In this document: positions 16,301-30,200 of the stretch, in pieces
Position numbering within the stretch: position 1 is the first letter of the stretch
How the letters are laid out: each line of letters begins with the position of its first letter
Origin: a bacterium
GTDB lineage: Bacteria; Verrucomicrobiota; Kiritimatiellia; CAIVKH01
Length of the DNA: 32,526 nt
Direction: 5' to 3'
NCBI GenBank assembly: GCA_030432155.1
Contig: JAUIHQ010000008.1
Location: forward strand, 1-32,526
Notes under the pieces: model-generated
Database searches by the model: none
The model's input: only the letters and a program-made list of their open reading frames with translations
Told to the model about the DNA's origin: nothing
Program-made: the position numbers and the translations under genes

Positions 16301-18187
16301 AGCCCGAACGCGCATCAAGTAGTGATTATTGGTCATGGGCGGCTCGAATAGGATCGTGGAGCCATCGCCGGGGATCGGGTTTCCGTGCGGAACGAACCCG
16401 TCGGGATCCGGGCCGCCCTCCAACGCATAGGTCAGGCCGTCCAGCGACTGCACGCCCACAGTCATCCCGTTCGTCGTGAACGCATCAAACACATAATCAT
16501 CCAGCGCCGACAACGCATAGGTTCCGCTTCCGTTGGTCGTGACGCCATCGACCCAGGCGAAAGTGCCATCCGGATGCAGGACGAGCTGTCCGGTGCCGGC
16601 GAGGGTCAGGCTCAACGCCGAGATTCGGTTGCTGGTGATGGTAAGCTGGTCGCCCTCCTGAGGCAGCGCGGTAAAGGTGTTCGTTCCGGTTGTAACCGAA
16701 ACCAGGGTCGCCGGCTCGCCCTCACAATAGAACGACCGGGTTCCGTCCGCGGCATAAAGCGGCACCCGCACCTTGACCACGCCCTCCAGATCGCCCTGCA
16801 GGATGAGCGTCCGCACCAGGTAATTCGGGACATGCGTCAATGTATACGCACCCGTCGCGGAAAGGAAGCTGACCGGATTCGTGTACGCATACGCGTTGTC
16901 GGGATGGAAGGTGAGCCGTTCGGCATTCGTTCCGGTCACGCTGAAATCAAGCGCCGTGACCTTGCCTGACGTGGCCACGTATGTTTGAGCGTATTCCGGG
17001 TTGATGGCGAATTCCGTACCATGGGCGTGAACCACGAGGGTCGAGCCGGTTCCCGGAGAACCCGTAAAGCTGTTCGTTCCGTCAGCCGGGGGCTGCTCGG
17101 CAAAGAGAAGCGTTCCGGTGACACCTCCGCCAAGTTCATAGGCATACCGGTCCAGTTCACTGTCGGCCACGCAGATCTGGAAATTCGTGGCCGTCGCGAA
17201 GCCGAGGCTGTTGGAAACGATCAGCCCGATGGTTTTCACGCCGGGAGTAGCGTAAAACTCCTCGCTGAATCCGCCTCCGAAAGAATTGTTGTACACCCCG
17301 TCCCCATCCGTATCCCATGCGTATTTGACCGAGGTATACGCGGGGGTGGACGTGGCCGACGCGCTGAACGTCCACGGCACATCAGTCCGGGGAAACAGAT
17401 CATAGTCGATACTCTGAATCACCGGCCGGGTTTCGTAGTTGAGGACACTTGCAAAGGTGTTCAAATTACCGTCGAAGAAACCGAGTTCACCAGGCGTGGC
17501 CATGACCGGATAATTTCCGTCAAAGAACCATCCATTCCTGGTAAAATTCAGATTGATGTAATAGTCCGACGGATGAAAGCTGAAGTGGGCGCTAAAGTGA
17601 ACCCGCGAACGGGTCTGGTAGGGCAGGTTCAAACCGGGCTGGCACAGATAGGTATACCGGGGACTGGTGATCACGACATTCGTCGAGCTGTAATACACCG
17701 TCATGCCGTTATAATGGTTGGTGACGCCCTGCGGCACCGGACTCTGGGTAACGTTGTCATACGACACGAATACGCCCTTGGGCGTGCCGAGTCGAAGATC
17801 CGGGAAACCTGCGCGGACAGTACCGCTGGAAATTTCATCACAGGAAATCAGGATCCGGACACCTCCCCCATAGACCGCCGCGGCCCGGAGCGTGGCCTTT
17901 CCAAACCACGGCGTGTATCGCTTGAGACCCACGATCACCATTTCATTCCCGCCGACGATGAGCCGCTGTCCGGCGGCCGTTTCGGCTCCGGCGACAAGAG
18001 CGTTGTTGTAGGTGTGCACGCTGGCCCCCTCCTCGATCTTGCCGCTCCGGTAGTCATCGAGCGGGCAGATCTGGGCGGCTGCGGTCGCGAGGAGAACATG
18101 GGTGAGCATCACCACGACGCCCAGGACGAGCGTCCCCGGTCGAAGCCTCACCGCGCCTCCCAAGTTGGCCTGTTGAACCGTGGGCAT
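16295..18187 (-). CDS. Large secreted protein with PKD-like segment
   Basis: MPTVQQANLGGAVRLRPGTLVLGVVVMLTHVLLATAAAQICPLDDY (signal peptide-like), VKYAWDTDGDGVYNNSFGGGFSEEFYATPGVKTIGLIVSNSLG (PKD-like), C-terminal NNHYLMRVRAE. Confidence 0.85.
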   Translation of the reverse strand: MPTVQQANLGGAVRLRPGTLVLGVVVMLTHVLLATAAAQICPLDDYRSGKIEEGASVHTYNNALVAGAETAAGQRLIVGGNEMVIVGLKRYTPWFGKATLRAAAVYGGGVRILISCDEISSGTVRAGFPDLRLGTPKGVFVSYDNVTQSPVPQGVTNHYNGMTVYYSSTNVVITSPRYTYLCQPGLNLPYQTRSRVHFSAHFSFHPSDYYINLNFTRNGWFFDGNYPVMATPGELGFFDGNLNTFASVLNYETRPVIQSIDYDLFPRTDVPWTFSASATSTPAYTSVKYAWDTDGDGVYNNSFGGGFSEEFYATPGVKTIGLIVSNSLGFATATNFQICVADSELDRYAYELGGGVTGTLLFAEQPPADGTNSFTGSPGTGSTLVVHAHGTEFAINPEYAQTYVATSGKVTALDFSVTGTNAERLTFHPDNAYAYTNPVSFLSATGAYTLTHVPNYLVRTLILQGDLEGVVKVRVPLYAADGTRSFYCEGEPATLVSVTTGTNTFTALPQEGDQLTITSNRISALSLTLAGTGQLVLHPDGTFAWVDGVTTNGSGTYALSALDDYVFDAFTTNGMTVGVQSLDGLTYALEGGPDPDGFVPHGNPIPGDGSTILFEPPMTNNHYLMRVRAE

Positions 18188-18289
18188 GTCGTCAGTCTAC
18201 GCACAAGAAAATGAGAGAGTCGAAGCAAAAGACCCGGCACGCGGCCCCTCCTGTTCGGGCAGATCCGGCTTCGGGAGATCGGGTGTTTG

Positions 18290-21200
18290 CTACTGCAATT
18301 TCACCCTCACCCGGTAACTGCGGTTGGTCCCGGGGAGCGGGTCGGTGATCATCAGTGGGCCACCGGTGCCGGGAATATTGTTGGTGAACTCGGTCCAGAC
18401 CTGCGGGACGGTGAACAGGTGGTCATTGCGGTCCACGGCGTACACGCGGCCGGTGAGGGATGCGAAGGCGACGACGCCGGAACCCAGGCCGGAGACCTCC
18501 CACACGTTGTTGCTGTTGGCGAAGTCGCTGCCCGCGACCCCCTCATCCCCGTTCCCCATGCCGTCGCCATCCAAATCACCCTGTCCCGCGCCCTGGAACT
18601 CGTAGGCGCCGAGGTCCACATACACATTCACGAAACGCAGGTTGCCGTCGAGGTCGGGGCCTGCGGGAGCGTTGGCGTTGTTTCCGGTGTCGCGGCCGGG
18701 CGAACTGAAGGCAAGGCGGTAGTCTCCATTCATTACATCCTCGAACGTCGGATCGTTGGTGAAGTTGCCCGTTCCAAGGGTGGGCATCGGGGTGGTGCAG
18801 GTGTGGTGGAAAACCGAGTCCTGCCAGTTGGCGTTGCTCGGCGCGACGTTGAAGAAGACGATGCTGTTATACAGCGCCCCGCCACGGCACCCGCCGACAT
18901 CATTGGATGCCGTGTTGCCGACCACGGTGCAGTTCCGCAGGGTGTCGCCGTCGCTTCCTCCCGCAAACGATGCACTGTTATAGAAAATGAGGGAGTTTTG
19001 GATCGTGCAAAAGGCTGTCCCCCCGGCGACCTGCGCCCGGTTGCTGACGACCACGCAGTTCACCAGCGTGCCGAAACCTGCACCGCCTCCGCTGGAGCCG
19101 GCGACATTGCCCCGCAGCGTCGTGTTGATGTTGGTTCCCAGATGCGTCCCGCCGCTGAAATTGGCCGAATTCGCGACGACCAGGCTGTTGCTGAGAGTTG
19201 AATCGCTGGCGCCGCCACCGGCGAACGTGCTGGAATTGGAGGTGAGTGTGCACTGGATCAACGTGGAGAGCATGGCGCCGCCGCCCCGGTCGCCGGATTG
19301 ATTACCGGCGAGCAGGCAGTTCTCCAGCGTGGATGCATACACGCCGCCTCCCTGGAAGGCACTATTTCCCGATATCGTAACGCCGGCCAGCACGGAGGAA
19401 TAGGCCCCCCCGCCCATCTGGGCGGTATTGGCGATCAGCGTGCAGTTGGTCAGCGTTGCGCTGTTGACGCCTCCGCCGCCGGCGGTCGCGGTATTGTTGC
19501 TGATCGTGCATGCGTCAAGACCGCTGCTGTAGGCGCCCGCGCCGTTCGGGGCGAGATTTCCGGAGACCAGACACCCGTGCAACGACCCCGCAAACACGCC
19601 GCCACCAACCCCGGCGGCTGCGTTGCCCGAGATGAAGCAGTTGCTCAGGCTTCCGCCGACCGCGAAGGCCCCGCCACCGGCTCGATTCTCGTGCGCGTAG
19701 GCAAGTCCGATGGCGGGCGCATATCCATTGGTGAGGGTGAAGCCGGACAGCAGGCCCGCGGTCATGTATACACAGCGGACGGACGCGGGGGTATCGCCGG
19801 CGTTGACGCCCTTGATGATGGTCACGAAGGGTCCGTTGACACCATGCACGGTGATGTCTTTGGCGATGACCAGGCGGTTTGAGGTATCGTAGCCCGGCGT
19901 GATGCGCGATCCGATGTCATAGACACCATTGCTGACCAGGACCGAATCACCGTCCACTGCCGCATCCGCCGCGGCCTGGATCGTCTGCTTCGCCGCCGAC
20001 CAGCTTTCGCCGTTCGCCGCGTCGCTTCCGTTCGTCGTGACGAACCAGACAGTGTTGGTCTGCCGCTCGTAGGCCCCCATATCCACGGACGGTCCGATCA
20101 AACGCGGTTGACCCGCGAGGTCGACGGAACCGAAGGCGTACAGGTTGGTGCCCGCATCGCGGCAGGGCGAGGCGAACACGAGCCGGAAGTCGGACGCGGC
20201 AAGGTTCACGAATCCGGGATCTCCGGTGATGTTTCCGGTGCCGCCGGGGTCGGGCGTCGTGCAACTGTACTCGATAAGGCCCTGGTAATGGTCCGGTCCG
20301 GTGGCGGCGGTGTTGAAATACACGATGCTGTTCCGGTTCGTGCCCTGATACGTGCCGCCGCCGAATGTCCCGGCGGTGTTGTTCGCGATGGTGCAATTTA
20401 TCGCTGATGACCTGTAGGCTCCGCCGCCTTCGCCTGCCGCCGTGTTGTCGACCACCAGGCTGTTGTGCAGCGTGCATTCCCACGCCCCGCCTCCGTGTAC
20501 GGTCACCTGGTTCCCGGCGATCGTGCATTGATCGAGGGTGGCACTGTACGCACCGCCGCCGCCGGCGGCTGAGTTATTCGCCAACACACAATTGAAATAG
20601 GTCCCGAACGCGGCGCCGCCGCCCACGTTGAACGCGGCATTGCTGATAATCATGCAGTTCGACACAATGCCCGATGTCTCGCACCAGACGCCGCCGCCAT
20701 TCCTCAGCGTGATATTGTCGCCGACATCCAGGGTCGCGCCGCCGGTGAGCGTGAATCCGGAAAGCGAGGCATTCGACTCCACCAGCACGCATCGCACCGC
20801 GGCGGGACCGGGCGGGCCTGCACCGAGGATGGTCGTGTGGTCGGGACCGTTGACGCTACGGACGGTGACGCCGGCCCGCACCACCACGCGGTTGGACAGC
20901 GTTCCGTAAACCACGGTACCGCCGGTGTCGTACACACCGTTGGTGACCAGAACTTCGTCGCCGGGAGCGCACCAGTCGATGGCGTCCTGGATGGTATGCG
21001 CCGCGGTTTCCCAGCTCGCGTAGGGCGCCGCCGGCGTAGGGCTGTTCGTAGCGACGTAGTGGGCGCCTGCCACCGTTCCTCGGCCCTGCAACGTGAACGT
21101 GAAGTTCGTCTGCACCAGGTCGTCGCTTACCACGGCCACGGTTGCCGTGACATCGCCGATCGCGACAGGTTCGAATCGGACGAGAAGATTCGATTCACCG

Positions 21201-24136
21201 CCCGGGCTTACCAGCATCGGCGCGGATAGCACGTCGAAGGACGACGCGCCGGGCCCGGAGGTCGTGACCGACTGGACATGGAGATCCAGCGTACCGGTAT
21301 TGGCGATCGTGAATGTGTGCGTATCGGGAACGCCGATCGCCACCACGCCGTAGTCTGTGCCGTCGACCCGCGAAGGCGTCGCGTCTCCGTTGGTCATGGC
21401 CAGCCCATCCTGCCCCTTGACCACGAGGACCGGTGCGGAGCCAATACCCCGCACGGCGAAGGCGTAATTGCTTCTTACGGGGTCGCTGTTATGAACCACC
21501 ACGGCGGCCGACCGGGATCCGAAAGCGGTTGGGTCAAAACGGACCGGCAGATTGGAGACCGCACCGGGGGCAAGGATCGCCGGGAACGACAGCACGGAAA
21601 AGTCGCCTGTGTTCACTCCGGTGATGGAAGCGCCGGCGATTGTAAGGACGGACTCCGAGGCGTTCGACACCGTGAAGACACGAACGAGCTCACCGGTCGC
21701 CACCGGTACCTGGCCGAAGTCCGTCCCCGCCGTGACGGACGGGCTCGCGGAGCCGATCCGTATGAGAATACCATTGGTCGAATAGATGCCGATGCCCGCG
21801 GGCGATTCATAGGCGCCCACATCGACGACGGTGTTTTGGATGCGCGGATTGCCGTCGAGGTCGGTCGCCATGGAAACGGAACCGTTGTTCCCGCGGTCGA
21901 TACACGGCGACAACGGGGCGAGGCGGTAATCGCCGCCCGCGGCATTTACGAACTGCGGCGGCGTATCAAAGTTGTCCCCGCCCGGATGGGGCGCCGTGCA
22001 GGACGACTGGATGCTGATCGGGATGTAGTAGTTCGCGTTCACCAGGGCGGTGTTGAAGTAGGCGATACTATTGATGAGCGTACCCGAATAGATGCCGCCC
22101 CCGAATCCGCCCGGGGCCGCGTTCTCGGTGAGCGTGCAGTTGTTCAGGGTACTTTCGTACGCGCCTCCGCCGAAATTAGCCGCCGTGTTCCGGTTCAGGA
22201 GCGAACCGTGCAACGTACTCGCAGCAGCTCCGCCGCCGGATGCCGCCGTGTTGCTGGTGAGGATGGAGTTGAAGACCGCGCTGGAGTCCACGCCGCCGCC
22301 GCGGGAGAAGTTCAGGGTCGTCGCCTTGTTACCCACGAGGACGCAATCATGAAGCGTGGCCGCGTAGGCGCCTCCGCCCTGATCGGCGCAACGGTTGTCG
22401 AGCAACGTACACCCGTACAGCGTGCCCGCCTGTACGCCGCCGCCGTTGTCGCTCGCCGTATTGCCCGACAACAGGCACGAATCGAGGGTGGCATTGTAGG
22501 CGCCGCCGGCGCGGGCCGCGAAATTCCCTCGAAGAATGCAGGTTGTCAGGGAGCCGTTGGCCGCGCCGCCGCCGAAGCCGGCCGCGCTGTTTCCATCAAG
22601 GATGCAGTCCCGCAGAACGGAGGACCCGTCCGCACACAGAACCCCTCCCCCGCTTTGCTCCAGCACGACATCACCCGCCGCGCGCGTCGCTCCGTTCGTG
22701 AGCGTGAAACCGGCGAGGGTCGCGTTCGCACCGAGATAGACGCACCGGATGGCGGCATCGCCGTTCGTGACCGACGCGGAGTCGTGCGCGCCGACGATGA
22801 TCGTACTCGCCGCGCCGTTCACGCTGCGCACGGTGATCGCGTTGGTGATCGCGACGCGATTGCTCATGCTGCCGTGTACGACCCGCGAGCCCGTGGCATA
22901 AACGCCGTCGGCGACGACGACGATGTCGCCGTTGCTCGCGGCGTCGACAGCATCCTGAATCGTGTGCGCCGCGGTGTTCCATGTCGAATACGGCGCGACC
23001 GGAGACGGACTGTTGGTCCAGACGAGGCGATAAGGTGATGTGGCCTGGACTTCGTAACAACCCATGTCGACCGTGCCGTTGAAGACGCGAGGGTTGCCGT
23101 CGAGGTCGGCCGCACCGAAGGCATCGGCGGTATTGCCCTGGCCAATGCATGGTGAATCGGGGGTGAGATGCGGATCATCCAGCGTCACCACCCGCGGATC
23201 ATTCGTAGTGTTGCCGACGCCGCCCGGATCGGGCGTCGTGCAGGAATAGGCGAACGTGCTGTTGGTGTGGTTGGGGGAAACGGGGGCGGTGTTGAAGTAG
23301 ACGATGCAGTTGGTCAGCGCGTCGAACGCTGACCCACCGGCCTCGATGGCCGACGAGTTGCCGACCAGCGTGCAATTCACCAGGGTGTTCAAATAGCTCG
23401 CACCCCCGGACACTGTCGCGTGATTTCCGCTATACAGGCTGTTGCGTACCGTCGCACCGTCCGTTCCACCGCCGTAGGCCGCATGGTTGCTGATGAACCT
23501 GCACCGGTCGAAGACGCCGAACAGTGCACCCCCGCCCGCGAACACGGCGCGGTTGTTCCGGTATTCGCAATCAACAATGTTCCCGCCCCACGAACCGCCG
23601 CCGTTGTAGGCGGTATTGTTCAGATAGACACAGTTGCTGATCACCGCTGAGCTGTCATGAAACGAGCCGCCGCCCGCCTGCTCAAAGGTAATGTCGCCGG
23701 CGAGACGGGTCGCACCGCCGGAGAGGGTGAAGCCGGCGAGCGTGGCACCCCCGCCGACGTAGACGCAGCGGACCGCCGCATCGCCGTTCGTCGTGACCGG
23801 ATCCCAGGCGCCCCGGATGGTGGTGAAGGCGGGGCCGTTGACGCTGGTGACCGTGATTGCGTTCGTGATGGCCACGCGGTTGGTCATCGCACCGTGCACC
23901 ACCCGCCCGCCCGAGGCGTACACGCCATTGCTGACCAATACGGTATCACCACCTGTTGTCACATCGATGGCGGCCTGAATGGATTGTTTTGCGGTGGCCC
24001 AGTTCGTGCCCGCCGCGGTATCGTCACCGCCCGGCGCAACGTAGTAGGTCGCAGCGCGGGCGGGCAGGCCGACGGCCGGCAACGCAAGCGCACACACCAC
24101 CATCACGAATTGTGATAAACGGGCAAGACTCCTCAT
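18290..24136 (-). CDS. Giant right-handed beta-helix / choice-of-anchor-Q surface protein with two choice-of-anchor-D (ASH-like) domains
   Basis: Repeated [43 protein letters not shown] modules, repeated xGGGxxxxTLxNCTLxxN rungs, [43 protein letters not shown]-terminal [11 protein letters not shown]. Confidence 0.93.
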   Translation of the reverse strand: MRSLARLSQFVMVVCALALPAVGLPARAATYYVAPGGDDTAAGTNWATAKQSIQAAIDVTTGGDTVLVSNGVYASGGRVVHGAMTNRVAITNAITVTSVNGPAFTTIRGAWDPVTTNGDAAVRCVYVGGGATLAGFTLSGGATRLAGDITFEQAGGGSFHDSSAVISNCVYLNNTAYNGGGSWGGNIVDCEYRNNRAVFAGGGALFGVFDRCRFISNHAAYGGGTDGATVRNSLYSGNHATVSGGASYLNTLVNCTLVGNSSAIEAGGSAFDALTNCIVYFNTAPVSPNHTNSTFAYSCTTPDPGGVGNTTNDPRVVTLDDPHLTPDSPCIGQGNTADAFGAADLDGNPRVFNGTVDMGCYEVQATSPYRLVWTNSPSPVAPYSTWNTAAHTIQDAVDAASNGDIVVVADGVYATGSRVVHGSMSNRVAITNAITVRSVNGAASTIIVGAHDSASVTNGDAAIRCVYLGANATLAGFTLTNGATRAAGDVVLEQSGGGVLCADGSSVLRDCILDGNSAAGFGGGAANGSLTTCILRGNFAARAGGAYNATLDSCLLSGNTASDNGGGVQAGTLYGCTLLDNRCADQGGGAYAATLHDCVLVGNKATTLNFSRGGGVDSSAVFNSILTSNTAASGGGAAASTLHGSLLNRNTAANFGGGAYESTLNNCTLTENAAPGGFGGGIYSGTLINSIAYFNTALVNANYYIPISIQSSCTAPHPGGDNFDTPPQFVNAAGGDYRLAPLSPCIDRGNNGSVSMATDLDGNPRIQNTVVDVGAYESPAGIGIYSTNGILIRIGSASPSVTAGTDFGQVPVATGELVRVFTVSNASESVLTIAGASITGVNTGDFSVLSFPAILAPGAVSNLPVRFDPTAFGSRSAAVVVHNSDPVRSNYAFAVRGIGSAPVLVVKGQDGLAMTNGDATPSRVDGTDYGVVAIGVPDTHTFTIANTGTLDLHVQSVTTSGPGASSFDVLSAPMLVSPGGESNLLVRFEPVAIGDVTATVAVVSDDLVQTNFTFTLQGRGTVAGAHYVATNSPTPAAPYASWETAAHTIQDAIDWCAPGDEVLVTNGVYDTGGTVVYGTLSNRVVVRAGVTVRSVNGPDHTTILGAGPPGPAAVRCVLVESNASLSGFTLTGGATLDVGDNITLRNGGGVWCETSGIVSNCMIISNAAFNVGGGAAFGTYFNCVLANNSAAGGGGAYSATLDQCTIAGNQVTVHGGGAWECTLHNSLVVDNTAAGEGGGAYRSSAINCTIANNTAGTFGGGTYQGTNRNSIVYFNTAATGPDHYQGLIEYSCTTPDPGGTGNITGDPGFVNLAASDFRLVFASPCRDAGTNLYAFGSVDLAGQPRLIGPSVDMGAYERQTNTVWFVTTNGSDAANGESWSAAKQTIQAAADAAVDGDSVLVSNGVYDIGSRITPGYDTSNRLVIAKDITVHGVNGPFVTIIKGVNAGDTPASVRCVYMTAGLLSGFTLTNGYAPAIGLAYAHENRAGGGAFAVGGSLSNCFISGNAAAGVGGGVFAGSLHGCLVSGNLAPNGAGAYSSGLDACTISNNTATAGGGGVNSATLTNCTLIANTAQMGGGAYSSVLAGVTISGNSAFQGGGVYASTLENCLLAGNQSGDRGGGAMLSTLIQCTLTSNSSTFAGGGASDSTLSNSLVVANSANFSGGTHLGTNINTTLRGNVAGSSGGGAGFGTLVNCVVVSNRAQVAGGTAFCTIQNSLIFYNSASFAGGSDGDTLRNCTVVGNTASNDVGGCRGGALYNSIVFFNVAPSNANWQDSVFHHTCTTPMPTLGTGNFTNDPTFEDVMNGDYRLAFSSPGRDTGNNANAPAGPDLDGNLRFVNVYVDLGAYEFQGAGQGDLDGDGMGNGDEGVAGSDFANSNNVWEVSGLGSGVVAFASLTGRVYAVDRNDHLFTVPQVWTEFTNNIPGTGGPLMITDPLPGTNRSYRVRVKLQ

Positions 24137-24248
24137 CGCCGCACCACCGACGCTCCTTTGGCGGAATCATACCCCGATATGCAAGGCCGTCAATAGAACG
24201 ACGCGGCCAACCGCCGGGGTCGGAGAAGGCGGCGCCCTCACCGCGTCC

Positions 24249-27200
24249 CTAAGGAGCCAACTCCACCCGCACCCGGTAGTTACGGTTCGTCGCGTCATCG
24301 GGATCATGGATCGTGATCGGTCCGTCCGTGCCGGCGATGTTGTTCGTGAACTCGGTCCAGACCTGCGGTTCCGCGGAAAGGTCGTCGTTGTAATCGACGG
24401 CGTACAGGCGACCCGCAACAGAGTCAATCAGAACACCGCCACCCATGACACCCGAGGTGCGGAAGACGTCGTTGGGATCCATAAAGTCCGTCCCGGCGAC
24501 ACGTTCATCCCCATTTCCATCCCCATCCCCATCAAAATCTCCCTGTCCCGTTCCGCCCTGGAACTCGAAGGCGCCCATATCGACATAGCCGTGGACGATG
24601 CGCGGGTTGCCGGCGAGGTCGGGGCCGGATGGCGCGAGTGCATTGTTTCCGCTGTCACGGGCGGGTGACGAGGCCATCAGGGTGAAGTTGCTGTTGGCGG
24701 CGTCCACGAACATCGGGTCGTTGGTGACGTTGCCGGGGCCCGGGGGGAGCGGTGTGGTGCAGCTGAAGTTGATTGAACCAGCAAAATAATTAGCGCCATC
24801 AGGTGCGGTGTTGTCAAACACGATGGAGTTGTTCAACGTACTGCCCTCCACACCGCCACCGGCAAAGCCGAAGGCCCCCACCGTATTACCAACCACCGTG
24901 CAGTTGTTCAGGGTACTAAAGCGTGCGCCACCACCGGCAAACCACCCCGTGTTGCCGACAAGCAGACTGTTGTTCAGCGTACTCGATTGCGCTCCACCAC
25001 CATACTCTGCGGAATTGCCCGACAGAACACTGTTGATCACCACAACTTGGTAGACGCCGCCTCCTTGAAACTCTGCGGCATTTCCCGTCACCCTGGAGTC
25101 ACGTAATGTGCCGCCAACCGCACCACCACCGGAACCTTCACTCGCGGAGAAGTCCACCCTTGTTGCACCATTGGTCAGTGTGAAACCGACAAGGGTCGCT
25201 CCGTTGGTCATCCAGACACACCGAACGGCGGCATCACTTTTCGGCTGCTTCCCGCGGATGATCGTGACTTCCGCCCCGTTGACGCTTTCGACGGTGATCG
25301 GCTTGTCGATGACTACACGGTTGGTGAGCAGGGAACCCGCCACCGTTCGTCCGCCGGTCTGGTACACGCCGTTGGACACAAGCACGGTGTTGCCGTCAAC
25401 CGCCGCGTCGATGGCGTCCTGGATACCGGCCGCGGCAATATCCCATGTCGTATACGGGAAGCCTGCGTTCGGGTTATCAAGAACAACATAGTGTACCGCA
25501 CCGGAGAGTGCCGGTGTCTGGTATTCATAAGCCCCCATGTCCACCGTGCCGAAGGCAATGCGCGGATTGCCGTCAAGATCGGTCGTGCCCACGGCTATCG
25601 CGTTGTTCCCGCGATTGATGCAGGGCGAGCCAAGAGCGAGACGGTAGTCGCCTCCCGCCGCGTTGACGAACATCGGGGCGTTGGTGATGTTGCCGGTGCC
25701 GCTGCCGGGCATCGGCGTGGTGCAGGTGTCGTTGATCGTGCTCAAGGCATAGTTGGCTCCAGACGGCGCGGTGTTGAAGTAAACGATGCAGTTGTTCAGT
25801 GTGCTACCCGATGCGCCGCCGCCAAAGGACGCCGAGTTTCCGGTCAGCGTGCAGTTGTTCAGCGCACTGTCAGACGCGCCGCCGCCGCCTTCGTTCGCCG
25901 AATTGCCTGTCAGCGTACAGTTGTTCAGCGTGCTGCCCCACGCGCCGCCGCCTCTGTTCGCCGAATTGCCTGTCAGCGTACAGTTGTTCAGCGTGCCGCC
26001 CCACGCGCCGCCGCCTTCAATTGCCGAATTGCCGGTCAGCGTGCAGTGGTTCAGCGTGCCTGGATTCAAGTAGAAACTCGCGCCGCCACCGAAAGCCGCC
26101 GAATTGCCGGTCAGCGTGCAGTTGTTCAGCGTGCCGCCGTAAGATCCGCCGCCGTCGCTGCTCGCCCAGTTTTCGGTCAGTGTGCAGTTGCTGACCACGG
26201 CATTCGTGGACTGCGCCCAGACCCCGCCGCCAGATCGTTCGGTTGAGATATCACCGGAGGTCCGCGTCGCGCCGTTGGTGAGGGTGAAGCCAACCAGCGT
26301 CGAGCTGTTGGTCATCCATACGCAGCGAACCGCGGCATCACCGCTTACCGATTCGCCCATGATGAGGGTGACCTCGGGGCCGTTGACACTCTCGACCGTG
26401 ATCGGCTTGTCGATTACCACCCGGTTGGTGAGCAGGGAGCCAGGCACGGTCCGCCCACCGGTCTGATAGACGCCGTTGGACACAACAACGTTGCCGCCCG
26501 CGGCCGCGGCATCGATCGCGTCCTGAATGTTGGTCGCGGCGGTAGACCAGGTGATGTAGGGCCACTGGGGTGAAGGATTGTCGATCGCGACAAAATAGGT
26601 GGTGTTGGTGAACACCTCGACCGCCCCGATATCCGGGAGCCCGGACGGCCGCGGTGCGCCGCGCTGATCGCGGTCGATCCCACTCGGTCCCGCCGCGTCC
26701 AGCAGCGGGGAGTTCGTTGCCGGTTCCAGGGTCCAGGTCGGACCGCCGTTGTCCTGCAGCGGACCGAGCAGGGGGTTGCCAGTCAGGACCGTTCCCGAGG
26801 GCAGGGTTGCGCCGGACGTGATGCCGATGAAGTTGGTGCCGATGAGCTGATCCACGGCGAACCGGATGTCCGACCCCTCGATCGACGGTCCGTTCCCGGC
26901 GACCACGGTGTTCTCGAGAATCAACTGTCCCCCATTCACCTTGATCCCGCCGCCTTCGTCGGTGGCCTGATTGTTGGCGATGGTGCTGTGAACGAAATGC
27001 ACGATGGCCGTGCCGTCCATGAGCACCCCCCCGCCGTCGGGAAAGGCGCTCAACGCGGCGTTGTCGGCGATGGTGACGTTTTCGAAGAACGAATAGCCGT
27101 TGATGACCGACACACCGCCGCCGAAGGTTGCGGCGTTGTTCCGGATCGTGCTGTTGCGCACGGTCAGGTTCGCATCGCGGGCAGAGATCCCGCCGCCCCG

Positions 27201-30200
27201 GTTGAGCGAATCGGTGTTGGTGACCGTCCCGTCGGCGATGGTGAGCGTGTCCAGCACCACGGTGGCGTTGGTGATGAAAATCACCCGGTTGCTGTTGCCG
27301 CCGGAGAGAATGGGCGCGACGCCCAATCCTGACGCGTCGATGGTCAGGTCCTTGTCGATGACGAGTTGCGATTCCAGCGTCAGGGTCTGGCCGGACAGCG
27401 ACGAGTCGAAGTAAATAAAGCCGCCGTCCGGTCTTGCGATCACGGCCTGCCGGAGGGAACCGGCATCACCATCGCTGGTGTTTGTCACCACGGCGGCGAC
27501 GGTCAAGGCCAGGAGCTCGTAGGCGCCCATATCCACCGTGCCGAAGGCGATGCGGGAGTTGCCGTCGAGATCGGAGCCGGCCGGAGCATCCGCATTGTTG
27601 CCTGCATTGATGCCGGGTGAGGTGGACAGGAGCCGAAAGTCGCCGCCCGCCGCATTCACGAAGACCGGCGTACTGTCGACATTCCCGGCGCCAGGCAGCA
27701 GTGGCGTTGTGAGGTTGTAGGAACCCGACATGGAATAGTGGTTCGCGTTGGACGGCGCGGTGTTGCCCCAGATGATGCTGTTTGTGGCAGCATTCTGATA
27801 CACGCCGCCCACGCTGTCTCCGGCGGTATTGCTGACCACGGTGCAGTTGATCATACGGGTGTTCTGCGACGCCCCGCCGAAACGTCCCGCATGGTTACCG
27901 ACAACAAGGCAGTTATACAGCGTCCCGCCGGCCGCGCCTCCGCCATCAAAGATCGTGGCCCGGTTTCCTTTCACGAGGCAGTTGTAGAGAATGCCGTTGC
28001 GTGGCCCGCCGCCACCCTCGGTGCTGATGTTGGCGATGAAGCTGCTGTTGTAGAATGTACCCTGCCAAGAACCACCACCGGAGAAGTCGGCGGTGTTGCC
28101 GGTGATCATACAGTTGCTGACAATGACCGAGGTGGACTGTGCCCAGATGCCGCCGGCCATTTCATGGGTGATCAATCCCCCAACCGTTCGGGTTGCGCCG
28201 TTGGTGATGGTGAAGCCGGTCAGCGAGGCGCCGTTGGTCAGCCAGATGCCGCGGATGGCCGCGTCGCCGTTGGGGCCCTTGCCCTCGATGATCGTGACGG
28301 ACGGTCCGTTCACCCCGACGAGATGCAGGGGCTTGTCAACGAAGACCCGGTTGGTCGTGGTCGAGTCGGTCGCCGTACGTCCGCCGGTGTTGTAGACGCC
28401 GTTGGACACGAAGATCGTTTCGCCGGCACTGGCGGCATCGATGGCATCCTGGATGTTGGTCGCGGCGTGGGCCCAGGTCAGGAAGGGGAAGAGGTGACCG
28501 CCGCCGGGGGCAACATAGCGGTTCCCGTCAGAATTGAAGATCAGCGGCTCGATGGTAACAGACGAGAAGCCGTAGTTGTTATCCCCTCCGAGCGTACCCG
28601 CCGCCGATGCGCCGAGGTAATTGCCGGATATGTAGCGATCGCCCCCGATGTTCCCGCCGACCACCACACCGAGGACCGAGACCTGTCCGAGGTCGGCGAT
28701 GCCGGCCGGCGCATTGATGGCGCTGAGCGGGATGGACGCCTCCCACCGGTTGACCTGTTGGTCGCCGTCCATGTTCTGATTCGTCACCGCGGAGGTCCCG
28801 AAGCCGTCGAACTGCGACAACTGCGCGCCGGTGATCGCGGAAGGAGCGGAAGCACCGCCGCCGAGGTAAAAGACCCCCTGCCCGAAATCGTTCCCGCCGA
28901 TGGAGAAGCTGGTGAAGTTGCCGTCGCCGAACTCGTCTCCGACGATCAGCGCAAGGTCCATCGGCTGGCCGAAGCTGAGGTTGTCGAGGTTGTCCAGCGC
29001 CCCGGGACCGCCGGTCTTGGCCGCAAGATTCGTGTGATTGTCGGTGAGGCTGGACAGGCCGAGGAAGATCAGCATCGCATTGGGGCCTTCCGGGTCGACC
29101 CCGGTGGCGCCGATATAGAGGTTGGTCGCGTCGACATTCAGGAAGAGTTTGCCGAGGTCTCCAAAACCGCACTGCAGGGTCATATCCGCCCCGCCGCCGG
29201 TGGTATCAAGATCGAAGTTGTCGCCGGCGGTGTTGGGCGACCCGCCCGCCGTGATCACGGCGGAACCGGGGACGAGGGAGATGTCGCTGTTGTCCGGAAC
29301 AATGCCGCAGCAGGCGGCAAGAGCATTGAGGTCGGTCAGCGGATACGGGGTATCGTCGTCGCGCGACAGGCCGACGATGCCGTCCCCGTTCCCAATCTCG
29401 AGCATGGAGATCCGCAGGCGGCCGTCGAAGAACAATTCGGCCTGGAAGGAGTTCGTGGTAACGGTGGTTCCAAAGAGCACGACGGTTCGGGTTGCCTCGT
29501 CCCAGGTAACAACGACCCGGTCGGACAGCTCCTTCCACGACACACGATCCACGGTTCCATCGAGGTCACTGAACAGGGCGGAAAGGCGCAGGCCGTCGAA
29601 ATGACGGTCGAGCGTAACGAAATCCTCCGGCTCGGGCGAAGTAGCGAAACGGATATACCCGTCGCGACCGACGCGCACCGAGGTATGAAAGGTCTCGGTA
29701 CCTCCGGCATTCCACACAGGCACCGGTTCGCGGAACGGGCCGATGGTGATTTCATTCGTGGATGAAAAGTCGAGCGCCATTCCTCCGGTCGGATCCTTGA
29801 AGTAGCCGGAAACGTCACGAGAGCACATCTCGTAGTACAGCGGCGAATCACTGTCCGGGGTGAAGGTGATGGAGGAAAACGACAGGTTGGTCATGCCGGT
29901 ATCGAAAATTTCCGTCAACCCCTCCGGTGTGCCCTGCACCGTGATCACGTAATCCTCGACTTCGCCCTCGCCGCCGAAGCCGTCCACCGCCTGGGTACCG
30001 CTCGAACTGGTCGTTATTCGGGCGCGCACGGCATGAACCGTGTTGGATGTCAGGTACAGATCGACCGGCGGCGTGATCGGAATCGTGTGGAAGCCGGCGG
30101 CAAGGACCGCGTCGAAGATCCGTTCCCCGGTTTCCCATGTATCGTCACCGTCCCAGTCGATCCATACATTGAGCCGGCCCGAGGTCTGGGAGACCAGGAT

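Noticed and set aside
21278-23038. 586-aa forward ORF
   Set aside because: Antisense shadow of the 1948-aa beta-helix gene; low-complexity Arg/Gly/Ala composition and no recognisable domain; typical of high-GC repetitive coding DNA.
25790-26165. CRISPR-like regular repeats
   Set aside because: Period of about 63 bp equals 21 codons and encodes beta-helix rungs in frame within a long CDS; the intervening sequences are also related, and no cas genes are visible.
27738-29765. 675-aa forward ORF
   Set aside because: Antisense to the giant 24249..31208 gene, with no coherent domain; the reverse-strand frame has clear domain matches.
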